Shown in pieces: positions 1 to 5,980 of a stretch of 8,303 bases of DNA. Numbering within the stretch: position 1 is the first letter of the stretch; every line of letters starts with the position of its first letter. Position numbers and translations under genes: made by a program. The stretch comes from an uncultured Eubacterium sp. Lineage in GTDB: Bacteria; Bacillota; Clostridia; Oscillospirales; Acutalibacteraceae. The stretch lies in the NCBI GenBank assembly GCA_900542875.1, contig UQPH01000048.1, forward strand, positions 1-8,303, in the 5' to 3' direction. A model generated the notes under the pieces. The model saw nothing but the letters and a program-made list of their open reading frames with translations. It did no database searches and was not told the DNA's origin.

Positions 1-1
1 C

Positions 2-619
2 CCTGCCGCTGTTGAGGCCGCTAAAGGTTCCAATATAAAAATCGGTGCGGAAAATATTCACTTTAAGGCTTCGGGTGCATTTACCGGCGAGGTTTCGGCT
101 GATATGCTCAAGGAAGCAGGAGTTGAATACGTTATTGTCGGTCACTCGGAGAGAAGAACATACTTCGGTGAAACCGACCAGACCGTTAACCTTCGTGCTC
201 TTGCAGCTTTGAACGCTGGCTTTAAGACTATTATTTGTGTCGGCGAAACACTTGAGCAGAGAGAACTTGGTTATACTGAAACTCTTTTGAAATTCCAGAC
301 TAAGATGGCACTTACAAATGTAACAAAGGAACAGCTTGCAAATGTCATAATCGCTTATGAGCCTGTTTGGGCAATCGGTACCGGCGTAACAGCCACATCC
401 GATCAGGCTGATGAGGGTAACGGATTTGTGAGAGCTGCTATCGAGGAAGCCTACGGTAAAGATGCTGCTGAGAGCGTAACAGTTCAGTACGGCGGTTCAA
501 TGAATGCGAAAAATGCCGAAGAACTTCTTTCTAAAGTAAATGTTGACGGTGGACTTATCGGTGGTGCGTCTCTTAAAGCCCAGGATTTCTCCGTAATAGT
601 TGCCGCTGCTTCTAAATAA
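2..619 (+). CDS. tpiA: Triosephosphate isomerase, 3' part (N-terminus outside window)
   Basis: Interconverts dihydroxyacetone phosphate and glyceraldehyde 3-phosphate in cytosolic glycolysis. The reading frame is open from base 2 to the TAA at 617-619, giving 205 visible residues. The family is about 250 residues, so roughly 45 N-terminal residues, including the substrate-binding Asn-x-Lys, lie left of the window. Visible family motifs, numbered from the first visible codon: the GAENIH and GAFTGEVS stretches (16-32), the electrophilic His in VGHSERR (His48), the catalytic Glu in AYEPVWAIGTG (Glu120) followed by flexible loop 6, and the phosphate-binding YGGSMNAKN (163-171) and GGLIGGASL (183-191). 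The ATG at 104 is an internal Met, not the start. gpmI follows after 29 nt on the same strand, as in Firmicute gap-pgk-tpi-gpm-eno operons. Identity is clear; nothing in the visible part looks damaged. Confidence 0.96.
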   Translation, partial: PAAVEAAKGSNIKIGAENIHFKASGAFTGEVSADMLKEAGVEYVIVGHSERRTYFGETDQTVNLRALAALNAGFKTIICVGETLEQRELGYTETLLKFQTKMALTNVTKEQLANVIIAYEPVWAIGTGVTATSDQADEGNGFVRAAIEEAYGKDAAESVTVQYGGSMNAKNAEELLSKVNVDGGLIGGASLKAQDFSVIVAAASK

Positions 620-648
620 TGATTGAATAGTAAGATAAGGTGATTTGA

Positions 649-2181
649 ATGAAAAAACCTGTTGTTTTATGTATAATGGACGGCTTCGGCCAAAACCCGT
701 CCGATTACGGCAATGCGATAAAAGCTGCTAATACTCCGCGGTTAGATGAATTTATGAAGAATGATCCCATGACATATATCGGGGCTTCAGGAATGGATGT
801 AGGCCTTCCGGACGGTCAAATGGGTAACAGCGAGGTAGGTCATACAAATATCGGTGCCGGCAGAGTTGTTTATCAGGAACTCACAAGAATTAGTAAGGCA
901 ATAACCGACGGTGATTTCTTTAAGAATCCGGCATTTATGGGTGCGGTTGAAAATTGCAAAAAATACGGTACGGCTCTCCACTTGATAGGCCTTTTATCCG
1001 ACGGCGGCGTACACAGCCACAATACTCATCTTTATGCCTTACTGGAACTCGCTAAACGTAACGGCATTAAGGACGTTTATGTTCATTGTCTTCTTGACGG
1101 TCGTGACGTACCTCCGGCATCCGGCGTTGAGTATATAAAAGAGCTTGAAGATAAAATGAGCGAAATCGGTGTTGGCAAAATTGCTACCTTAATGGGCAGA
1201 TTTTATGCTATGGACCGTGACAATATGTGGGACAGAGTCGGAATGGCATACAGGGCTATGGTCAACGGTGAAGGCGTACACAATTCAAATGCCGTTGATG
1301 CAGTCGAAAAGTCTTATGAGACAATCGATGGTGACGGTAAGCATCTTACAGACGAATTTGTTATGCCCACAGTATGCTCCGAGGACGGCAAAATTAAAGA
1401 AAATGATTCTGTGGTATTCTTTAATTTCCGTCCGGACCGTGCAAGAGAAATAACAAGAGCTTTTGTGGATCCTGAATTCAAGGGATTCGAAAGGAAGTAT
1501 TTCCCTCTTTATTATGTTTGCATGACTCAGTATGATGAGACTATGCCGAATGTTAAGGTCGCTTTTGCACCTGAGGCTCTTAAAAATACTATGGGAGAAT
1601 ATCTTTCTTCTCTCGGCAAAACACAGCTTCGTATAGCTGAGACACAAAAATATGCGCACGTTACATTTTTCTTTAATGGCGGAGAAGAAAAAGTATATCC
1701 GGGCGAAGACAGAGTTCTTATCGACTCACCCAAAATTTCAACATTTGACTTGAAGCCTGAGATGAGTGCTTATGAGGTCTGCGACGCCGCTTGTGAGAGA
1801 ATACTCAGCGGAAAATACGATGTTGTAATTCTTAACTACGCTAACTGTGATATGGTGGGCCACACGGGTGTTTTCCCTGCGGCGGTAAAAGCTGTTGAAA
1901 CTGTTGATGAATGCGTCGGTAAGCTTGTTGATGCAGTCAATAAGATGGGCGGCGTTACACTTATAACCGCGGACCACGGTAATGCAGATAAAATGTATGC
2001 TGAGGACGGAACACCGTTTACTGCCCACACAACCAATCCCGTTCCGTTGATTGTAGTAGGTTATGATTGCAAGCTCAAACAAAATGGCGGCAGACTCTGC
2101 GACCTTGCGCCTACAATGCTTGACATTATGGGACTTGCAAAACCTGCTGAGATGACAGGTGTTTCTCTTATTGAAAAGTAA
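649..2181 (+). CDS. gpmI: 2,3-bisphosphoglycerate-independent phosphoglycerate mutase
   Basis: Cytosolic glycolytic enzyme of the alkaline-phosphatase superfamily that interconverts 3- and 2-phosphoglycerate through a phosphoserine intermediate with two metal ions, usually Mn2+. At 510 residues it has normal family length. Visible active-site features: metal ligand Asp11 in MDGFG; nucleophile Ser61 in MGNSEVGHTNIGAG; His122 in SDGGVHSH; the LLDGRDVPP motif (148-156); GRFYAMDRD (183-191); Arg261 and Arg264 in FNFRPDRAREI; Lys334; and metal ligands Asp401/His405 (DMVGH), Asp442/His443 (ADHGNADKM) and His460 (TAHTTNP). An AAGGTG ribosome site at 637-642, 6 nt before the ATG, fixes the start. It is probably cotranscribed with tpiA. 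The last 14 bases overlap the end of the convergent spmB. The terminator lies 43 nt past the stop, inside spmB. Confidence 0.98.
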   Translation: MKKPVVLCIMDGFGQNPSDYGNAIKAANTPRLDEFMKNDPMTYIGASGMDVGLPDGQMGNSEVGHTNIGAGRVVYQELTRISKAITDGDFFKNPAFMGAVENCKKYGTALHLIGLLSDGGVHSHNTHLYALLELAKRNGIKDVYVHCLLDGRDVPPASGVEYIKELEDKMSEIGVGKIATLMGRFYAMDRDNMWDRVGMAYRAMVNGEGVHNSNAVDAVEKSYETIDGDGKHLTDEFVMPTVCSEDGKIKENDSVVFFNFRPDRAREITRAFVDPEFKGFERKYFPLYYVCMTQYDETMPNVKVAFAPEALKNTMGEYLSSLGKTQLRIAETQKYAHVTFFFNGGEEKVYPGEDRVLIDSPKISTFDLKPEMSAYEVCDAACERILSGKYDVVILNYANCDMVGHTGVFPAAVKAVETVDECVGKLVDAVNKMGGVTLITADHGNADKMYAEDGTPFTAHTTNPVPLIVVGYDCKLKQNGGRLCDLAPTMLDIMGLAKPAEMTGVSLIEK

Positions 2182-2692
2182 TAAGCTTCACCATTAGGGT
2201 TGCTGTAATTACACTAACCATATTGGCACACAGCGAAGCAAAAGCTGTGTGCCTTATCTTTTTTATACCTATTGCTCCGTAATAAACGGTTATTACATAA
2301 AAAGTGGTTTCAGTTGACGCCATTACAGCGGATGCACATCTGCCTATAAATGAGTCGCAGCCATAGACTTTGAGCAGATTTTCAAATATGCTTAGGGATC
2401 CGCTGCCCGACAGCGGAGTTAGTGTTATCAGAGGTATTAGTTCGGCAGGAATACCGATATTTGTAAAAACAGGCGTTATAAGTTTTGTGAAATAATCGCA
2501 GAGACCCGATTTTGTAAACATATTTACTGCCAGCATCATTGCCGTAATCGCCGGGAAGATGGCTAATCCGGTTTTGAGTCCTGACGGCACGCCATCGGTA
2601 AAATCCTGAAAGACGTTTCTCTTTTTCAAGAGCGAATAACATACTGTCCCTGCAATGAAAATAATGAATATGTAAGCACCTATTTTATTCAT
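2168..2692 (-). CDS. spmB: Spore maturation protein B (nucleoside-recognition/Gate domain membrane protein)
   Basis: Integral membrane protein of 174 residues. In Bacillus, SpmA and SpmB are needed for normal spore core dehydration and heat resistance; the transported substrate, if any, is not established. The sequence opens with a hydrophobic helix (about residues 4-22), then the family segments GLKTGLAIFPAITAMMLAVNMF (about 39-60), LTPLSGSGSLSIFENLL and MASTETTFYVITVYYGAIGIKK, and a hydrophobic C-terminus. I chose the ATG at 2692-2690 because GGTGGT (2705-2700) sits 7 nt upstream; the in-frame GTG at 2704 has no such site. The start overlaps the spmA stop by 8 nt, implying translational coupling. 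The 3' end overlaps gpmI by 14 bp, and its last third contains the gpmI terminator on the opposite strand. No terminator of its own was seen downstream. Confidence 0.92.
   Translation of the reverse strand: MNKIGAYIFIIFIAGTVCYSLLKKRNVFQDFTDGVPSGLKTGLAIFPAITAMMLAVNMFTKSGLCDYFTKLITPVFTNIGIPAELIPLITLTPLSGSGSLSIFENLLKVYGCDSFIGRCASAVMASTETTFYVITVYYGAIGIKKIRHTAFASLCANMVSVITATLMVKLITFQ
2225..2264 (+). terminator. Rho-independent terminator of the tpiA-gpmI operon, inside spmB
   Basis: A perfect 10-bp inverted repeat (GGCACACAGC at 2225-2234, GCTGTGTGCC at 2244-2253) encloses the 9-nt loop GAAGCAAAA. It is followed on the plus strand by the T-rich tract TTATCTTTTTT (2254-2264). There is no matching T-tract on the minus side, so it should act only on plus-strand transcripts. 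It starts 43 nt after the gpmI stop and lies wholly within the spmB coding region, where the stem-loop encodes His-Thr-Ala-Phe-Ala-Ser-Leu-Cys-Ala on the minus strand. Confidence 0.8.
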
Positions 2693-3263
2693 ATTTTTTA
2701 CCACCGAGCATCTTTGTCAAAATAATACCTGTTGCAACCGATGCAAATGAGGCTACGAGCGAAGCCGCCACAAAGTCCAAGGGATTTGCGGCACCGTTAT
2801 TTTGCCTTACAGCTGCTATTGTAGACGGAAACACCTTTAAAGCTGTTGAGTTTAAGACAACAAACATAACCATATTGTTTGTGGCTGTATATCCGTTAGG
2901 TCTGTCTTTTGCAAACTCTTTCATAACCAATATACCAAGCGGAGTCGAGGCGTTTCCAAGTCCTAACAGTCCTGCTGCCATGCTGAGACTTATTGCGTCA
3001 AAAAGTTTACTTTTGGGTTTTACATCTTTAAATAAAAGCTTAATAATAGGGGACAGGGCCTTTGAAAATAATTTATTTAAGCCTGATTTTTCTATAATAT
3101 TCATAATGCCACCCCAAAAGCAAAATACCCCTAATACAGATAGCAAAAATTCAACCGATTGTTTGCCGGATACAATAATAGCACTTGATAAGCCCTCTGT
3201 GCTGCCACAAATAAATGAAAATATTACGCTTAGAAGAATTATGGCACACCATATATAATTCAT
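2685..3263 (-). CDS. spmA: Spore maturation protein A (nucleoside-recognition/Gate domain membrane protein)
   Basis: Membrane protein of 192 residues and partner of SpmB in spore maturation; the biochemical activity is unknown. Visible features: an N-terminal hydrophobic helix (about 2-20), a second hydrophobic stretch with FWGGIMNIIEKSGL (about 48-61), the Gly/Ser-rich LLGLGNASTPLGI segment, NMVMFVVLNSTALKVFPSTIAAVR, and a C-terminal helix before KKYE. All are typical of SpmA. The longer start at 3284 would add seven residues but has no ribosome site, whereas the ATG at 3263-3261 has a perfect GGTGAT (3276-3271) 7 nt upstream. That start also gives the family-like beginning MNYIW. The gene is first in a two-gene operon with spmB and is divergent from the AbrB-type gene. 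Unlike Bacillus subtilis, no dacB precedes it here. Confidence 0.92.
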   Translation of the reverse strand: MNYIWCAIILLSVIFSFICGSTEGLSSAIIVSGKQSVEFLLSVLGVFCFWGGIMNIIEKSGLNKLFSKALSPIIKLLFKDVKPKSKLFDAISLSMAAGLLGLGNASTPLGILVMKEFAKDRPNGYTATNNMVMFVVLNSTALKVFPSTIAAVRQNNGAANPLDFVAASLVASFASVATGIILTKMLGGKKYE

Positions 3264-3270
3264 CACTTCT

Positions 3271-3276
3271 ATCACC
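3271..3276 (-). promoter_or_regulatory. Ribosome binding site that decides the spmA start
   Basis: The minus strand reads GGTGAT, a direct match to the AGGAGGTGAT core, 7 nt before the ATG at 3263. It lies inside the reading frame of the longer possible start (ATG at 3284), which has only AT-rich sequence upstream. This favours the shorter protein. Confidence 0.75.
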
Positions 3277-3324
3277 GATACCATGTATATTCATATGAAA
3301 TGATAAATAGATATTGCATTTTCG

Positions 3325-3353
3325 TTGACATAATAATTTTAAAATGCTATATT
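3325..3353 (+). promoter_or_regulatory. Sigma-A-type promoter for the AbrB-type gene and YaiI/YqxD gene
   Basis: TTGACA at 3325-3330 is a full -35 consensus. TATATT at 3348-3353 matches 5 of 6 of the -10 consensus with a 17-nt spacer. Transcription would begin near 3360, giving a leader of about 49 nt before the ATG at 3409. The promoter is embedded in the 3325-3360 inverted repeat, so a protein bound there would affect initiation. Confidence 0.65.
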
Positions 3354-3360
3354 ATGTCAA
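3325..3360. repeat. Perfect 11-bp inverted repeat in the spmA/AbrB-gene divergent region
   Basis: TTGACATAATA at 3325-3335 is exactly repeated in reverse complement as TATTATGTCAA at 3350-3360, separated by 14 nt. Each arm holds a TTGACA facing into the repeat, so -35-like elements point both left and right. The leftward one (3360-3355) has only TATTAT (3335-3330) at a long 19-nt spacing as -10, so leftward promoter use is uncertain. No T-tract or GC-rich stem suggests a terminator. An operator, possibly for the adjacent AbrB-type protein, is my inference. Confidence 0.6.
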
Positions 3361-3408
3361 AAGGAAGTTCCGAATGTTGCTTTTTGTTGAATGTTAGGAG
3401 TGAATATT

Positions 3409-3663
3409 ATGAAATCTACGGGCATGGTCCGTGGAATTGATAAAATGGGCAGGGTGGTACTGCCGACCGAGACCCGTAAGCTTTTGAACCTCGTAGCAGG
3501 TAAAAGTGCCGTAGAGATATATACTGATGACGACTCCATCGTTTTAAAAAAATATGTTCCGGCGTGTATTTTTTGCGATAGTGTAGATGATATTGTAGAG
3601 TATAAAGGAAATAAAATTTGTAAGCAGTGTATTGAAAAACTAAATGCACTTGCAGAAGAATAA
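3409..3663 (+). CDS. AbrB/SpoVT-family transcriptional regulator with double-CxxC tail
   Basis: Small DNA-binding protein of 84 residues. Residues 1-50 form the swapped-hairpin AbrB domain: MKSTGMVRGIDKMGRVVLPTETRKLLNL followed by VEIYTDDDSIVLKKY, very close to the N-terminal domain of AbrB/Abh transition-state regulators. Instead of the AbrB C-terminal domain, residues 53-74 carry two CxxC pairs (Cys53/Cys56 and Cys71/Cys74) around a short GNKI turn, which looks like a zinc-ribbon-type metal site and occurs in clostridial AbrB relatives. I chose the ATG at 3409 because AGGAGTG (3396-3402) lies 6 nt upstream; the ATG at 3391 overlaps that region and lacks one. It is divergent from spmA and followed after 1 nt by the YaiI/YqxD gene. 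A role in stationary-phase or sporulation control is inferred from family and context; the targets are unknown. Confidence 0.93.
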   Translation: MKSTGMVRGIDKMGRVVLPTETRKLLNLVAGKSAVEIYTDDDSIVLKKYVPACIFCDSVDDIVEYKGNKICKQCIEKLNALAEE

Positions 3664-3664
3664 A

Positions 3665-4099
3665 ATGCGTATTTTTATTGATGCCGACGGATGTCCTGTC
3701 ACTGAATCAGCCATTAATTTTGCCAAACAACACAATATAGAGTGCTATGTTGTATGTGATACTTCTCATGAATTTTCGTTTAATTATGCAAGTGTTATTA
3801 CAGTTTCAAAAGGCAAAGACAGTGCAGATTACAAAATAGTCAATCTTATATCACCCGGCGATATTGTGGTAACGCAGGATTATGGCCTTGCTGCTATGTG
3901 CCTTGCAAAGAATGCAAGGGCTATAAATCAAAACGGTTTGATTTATACTGACAATAACATTGACTTTCTTTTGCAGTCAAGGCATATTTCTCGTGAAATT
4001 CGTATGTCTGGCGGCAGAACAAAAGGACCTCATAAACGAAAAGATTTTCAAAATGAAGATTTTTTAAGGTCTCTTAAAAGTTTAATTGAGAATAAATAA
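3665..4099 (+). CDS. YaiI/YqxD family (DUF188, UPF0178) protein
   Basis: Conserved protein of 144 residues, normal for this family, which has a predicted PIN-like nuclease fold but no settled function. Visible family motifs: DADGCPV at residues 6-12 near the N-terminus, KGKDSADYKIV (49-59), VVTQDYGLA (68-76) and GGRTKGP (117-122), with a Lys/Arg-rich segment after that. The acidic residues Asp6, Asp8, Asp52, Asp55 and Asp72 could form a metal site by analogy to PIN folds; this is inference. The ATG at 3665 gives the usual MRIFIDADGCP start. It begins 1 nt after the preceding stop with only a weak AGAAGA-like site, so it probably depends on translational coupling to the AbrB-type gene. An ATG at 3644 would add seven residues overlapping that gene. 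The gene ends at the hairpin at 4103-4132. Confidence 0.92.
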   Translation: MRIFIDADGCPVTESAINFAKQHNIECYVVCDTSHEFSFNYASVITVSKGKDSADYKIVNLISPGDIVVTQDYGLAAMCLAKNARAINQNGLIYTDNNIDFLLQSRHISREIRMSGGRTKGPHKRKDFQNEDFLRSLKSLIENK

Positions 4100-4138
4100 A
4101 AAACGATATCGAAGATTTAACTTCGATATCGTTTTTTT
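4098..4138. terminator. Bidirectional intrinsic terminator between the YaiI/YqxD gene and rex
   Basis: A perfect 12-bp stem (ACGATATCGAAG at 4103-4114, CTTCGATATCGT at 4121-4132) with loop ATTTAA is flanked by an A-run (4098-4102) and a T-run (4132-4138). Plus-strand reading gives a T-tract after the stem, and minus-strand reading does the same. It therefore fits both the plus-strand gene ending at 4099 and the convergent rex ending at 4152. Confidence 0.88.
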
Positions 4139-4151
4139 GTATTGATTGTAA

Positions 4152-4784
4152 TTAAAGGTTACTTACATGATAACTGAGAGTCATAAGGCTGTCGGAAAGA
4201 TGTACATTTTCAACTGCAACATTTGGGTAATCCGAAGCAATATCATAATGACTGAAATTCCAAAATCCTTTTACACCGAGTTTAACAAGCTCATCAACAA
4301 TTTCTTTTGCATTATCGCTTGGTATGCAAAGCACTGCAACGGCAGGGGAGTTGTCGCGACAAAAATCATACAGACCGTTAATATGTCTTACGGGTATGTT
4401 ACGTACAAGCTTGCCAGCAAGTGCTTCGTTTTTATCAAAAATACCGATGAGGTTAAACCCGCGTGCTTCAAAAGACATATGAGAAGCTATGGCGTGACCG
4501 AGATTTCCTGCACCTATCAGTATAGTCTTAAGATGATTGTTGACACCGAGTATAGAACCTATTTCTTTGTACAGCTGTTCAACATTATATCCGTATCCTT
4601 GCTGACCGAAGCCACCGAAGCAATTAAGATCCTGGCGAATTTGTGAAGCGGTAAAACCCATTCTTTTTGATAACTCACCGGATGATATACGAACTGTTCC
4701 GTTCTTTTTTATTTCACCTAAAAAGCGATAATATCTCGGAAGTCTTTTAACAACAGATAACGATACCGAATCATTTTTTGCCAT
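4152..4784 (-). CDS. rex: Redox-sensing transcriptional repressor Rex
   Basis: Homodimeric repressor that binds DNA when NADH/NAD+ is low and is released by NADH; in anaerobes it controls fermentation and NADH-oxidising genes. At 210 residues it has family length. The N-terminal winged helix spans about 1-80, with the recognition part ASQIRQDLNCFGGFGQQGYGY (46-66). The Rossmann nucleotide-binding domain follows, with GAGNLG at 91-96 and an acidic residue after the second strand (Asp117 in IFDKN). The end has the domain-swap helix motif LSDSLMTLSY (196-205). The usual NFAP-like segment reads FWNFSHYDI. The start at 4784 has GAGGTGA (4799-4793) 8 nt upstream. rex is the last gene of acn-icd-rex and lies 13 nt after the icd stop, with its ribosome site running into that stop codon. 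It is probably autoregulated through the dyad at the acn promoter. Confidence 0.96.
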   Translation of the reverse strand: MAKNDSVSLSVVKRLPRYYRFLGEIKKNGTVRISSGELSKRMGFTASQIRQDLNCFGGFGQQGYGYNVEQLYKEIGSILGVNNHLKTILIGAGNLGHAIASHMSFEARGFNLIGIFDKNEALAGKLVRNIPVRHINGLYDFCRDNSPAVAVLCIPSDNAKEIVDELVKLGVKGFWNFSHYDIASDYPNVAVENVHLSDSLMTLSYHVSNL

Positions 4785-4792
4785 TTCTCAGT

Positions 4793-4799
4793 TCACCTC
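4793..4799 (-). promoter_or_regulatory. rex ribosome binding site overlapping the icd stop codon
   Basis: The minus strand reads TGAGGTGA at 4800-4793: the icd TGA stop (4800-4798) shares bases with the GAGGTGA ribosome site of rex, 8 nt before its ATG. This arrangement favours coupled or reinitiated translation of rex after icd. Confidence 0.7.
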
Positions 4800-5967
4800 A
4801 CTTTGAAAGCTTTTGAACGGTTTCCATTACATAATCTCCGAATTCGCTGCACGTTGCACCGTCTTCTCGTCCGGTAATTACATATTTTTTATCGGTGAAC
4901 ATACAGTAATCAAGAGCCTTTTCAAGAAGATCGGCTTTATCTTGCTTCCCGATATGAGACAGCAACATAACTGTAGCACGGAGCATGGAGCAAGGATCGG
5001 CATATTGACCTCTTCCTTCGGAAATCATACGCGGAGCAGAACCGTGTATAGCTTCGAACATTGCATATCTTTTCCCGAGATTAGCACTTCCTGCCGTGCC
5101 GACGCCGCCTTGGAATTCGGCAGCTTCGTCGGTTATAATATCGCCGTATAGATTCGGGAGAACAAAAACTTTAAAGTCTTTGCGTCGCTTTTCATCAATA
5201 AGCTTTGCTGTGGTTATGTCAATATACCATTCATCAGTAGTGATTTCAGGGTACTCCTTGCCGATATTTTTGCATATGTTGAGGAATTTACCGTCTGTCG
5301 TTTTAATAACATTAGCTTTGTTGATAATTGATACGCGATCTTTGTGATTCTTACGAGCATACTCATACGCCATTTTGGCAATTCTTTCCGAACCTTCACT
5401 TGTTGCTACAACAAAATCAAATGCAAGATCGTCGTCAACATTTATGCCCTTTGAACCTACGGCATAAGCACCCTCGGTATTTTCACGGAAAAATGTCCAA
5501 TCTATTCCTTTTTCAGGAACTTTTACAGGGCGTACATTTGCAAATAAATCAAGAGCTTTTCTCATGGCAACATTGGCACTTTCAATGTTTGGCATACCGC
5601 TGCCTGCTTGCGGTGTCGTTGTTGGGCCTTTTAAAATAACGTGACATGATTTAAGCTCTTCCAGAACATCGTCGGGAATAGCCTGCATATGGGCAATTCT
5701 GTTCTCGATTGTAAGTCCGTCAATGACTTTAAACTCAACTTTTCCGGCTTTAACATCGTCTTCAAGCATATACTCAAGAACTCGTGCCGATTCTTTTGTT
5801 ATAATCGGTCCAATGCCGTCTCCGCCGCAAACGCCGATAACTATTTTATCAAGTTTATCATAGTCAATACTGTCCTTTTGAGCTTTAATTCTGTCTGAAC
5901 GTTCCGATTGCTCGCGAACGAGTGCTTCAAACTTTTTTAAAGCTTCCTGCAAATTTTCTTCAGTCAT
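4798..5967 (-). CDS. icd: Isocitrate dehydrogenase (isocitrate/isopropylmalate dehydrogenase family)
   Basis: Oxidatively decarboxylates isocitrate to 2-oxoglutarate, making NAD(P)H. The start is the ATG at 5967, with AGGAGG (5979-5974) 6 nt upstream, giving 389 residues; a longer frame to 6087 runs into acn and is spurious. Substrate-site residues are conserved: Ser130 and Asn132 in ESANVAMR, Arg136, Arg146 in NVRPV, Arg161 in FFRENTEGAY, Tyr168, Lys217 and Asn219, and metal ligands Asp250, Asp276 and Asp280 (LYGDIITDEAA). The nucleotide loop reads EAIHGSAPRMIS. Arg313 sits where NAD-type enzymes usually have Asp and NADP-type a basic residue, so NADP use is possible but unproven. Homoisocitrate or isopropylmalate dehydrogenase is less likely because the gene follows aconitase at 13 nt, with no leucine or lysine genes seen. 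Confidence 0.9.
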   Translation of the reverse strand: MTEENLQEALKKFEALVREQSERSDRIKAQKDSIDYDKLDKIVIGVCGGDGIGPIITKESARVLEYMLEDDVKAGKVEFKVIDGLTIENRIAHMQAIPDDVLEELKSCHVILKGPTTTPQAGSGMPNIESANVAMRKALDLFANVRPVKVPEKGIDWTFFRENTEGAYAVGSKGINVDDDLAFDFVVATSEGSERIAKMAYEYARKNHKDRVSIINKANVIKTTDGKFLNICKNIGKEYPEITTDEWYIDITTAKLIDEKRRKDFKVFVLPNLYGDIITDEAAEFQGGVGTAGSANLGKRYAMFEAIHGSAPRMISEGRGQYADPCSMLRATVMLLSHIGKQDKADLLEKALDYCMFTDKKYVITGREDGATCSEFGDYVMETVQKLSK

Positions 5968-5980
5968 TTTTTTCCTCCTA

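Noticed and set aside
1285..2082. Minus-strand open frames of 66-124 codons antisense to gpmI
   Set aside because: They are shadows of the gpmI coding frame, with no ribosome sites or recognisable domains.
2875..3258. Plus-strand 127-codon frame antisense to spmA
   Set aside because: It mirrors a conserved membrane-protein gene and has no family likeness or ribosome site.
3264..3284. ATG at 3284 as spmA start
   Set aside because: No ribosome site upstream; the added residues contain the GGTGAT site that serves the ATG at 3263.
3290..3310. A sigma-E-like promoter (CATATGAA with an upstream ATA) before spmA
   Set aside because: The -10 matches the sigma-E consensus only loosely, and TTCATATGAA is a palindrome common by chance in AT-rich DNA. 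Sporulation control is plausible, but the sequence does not prove it.
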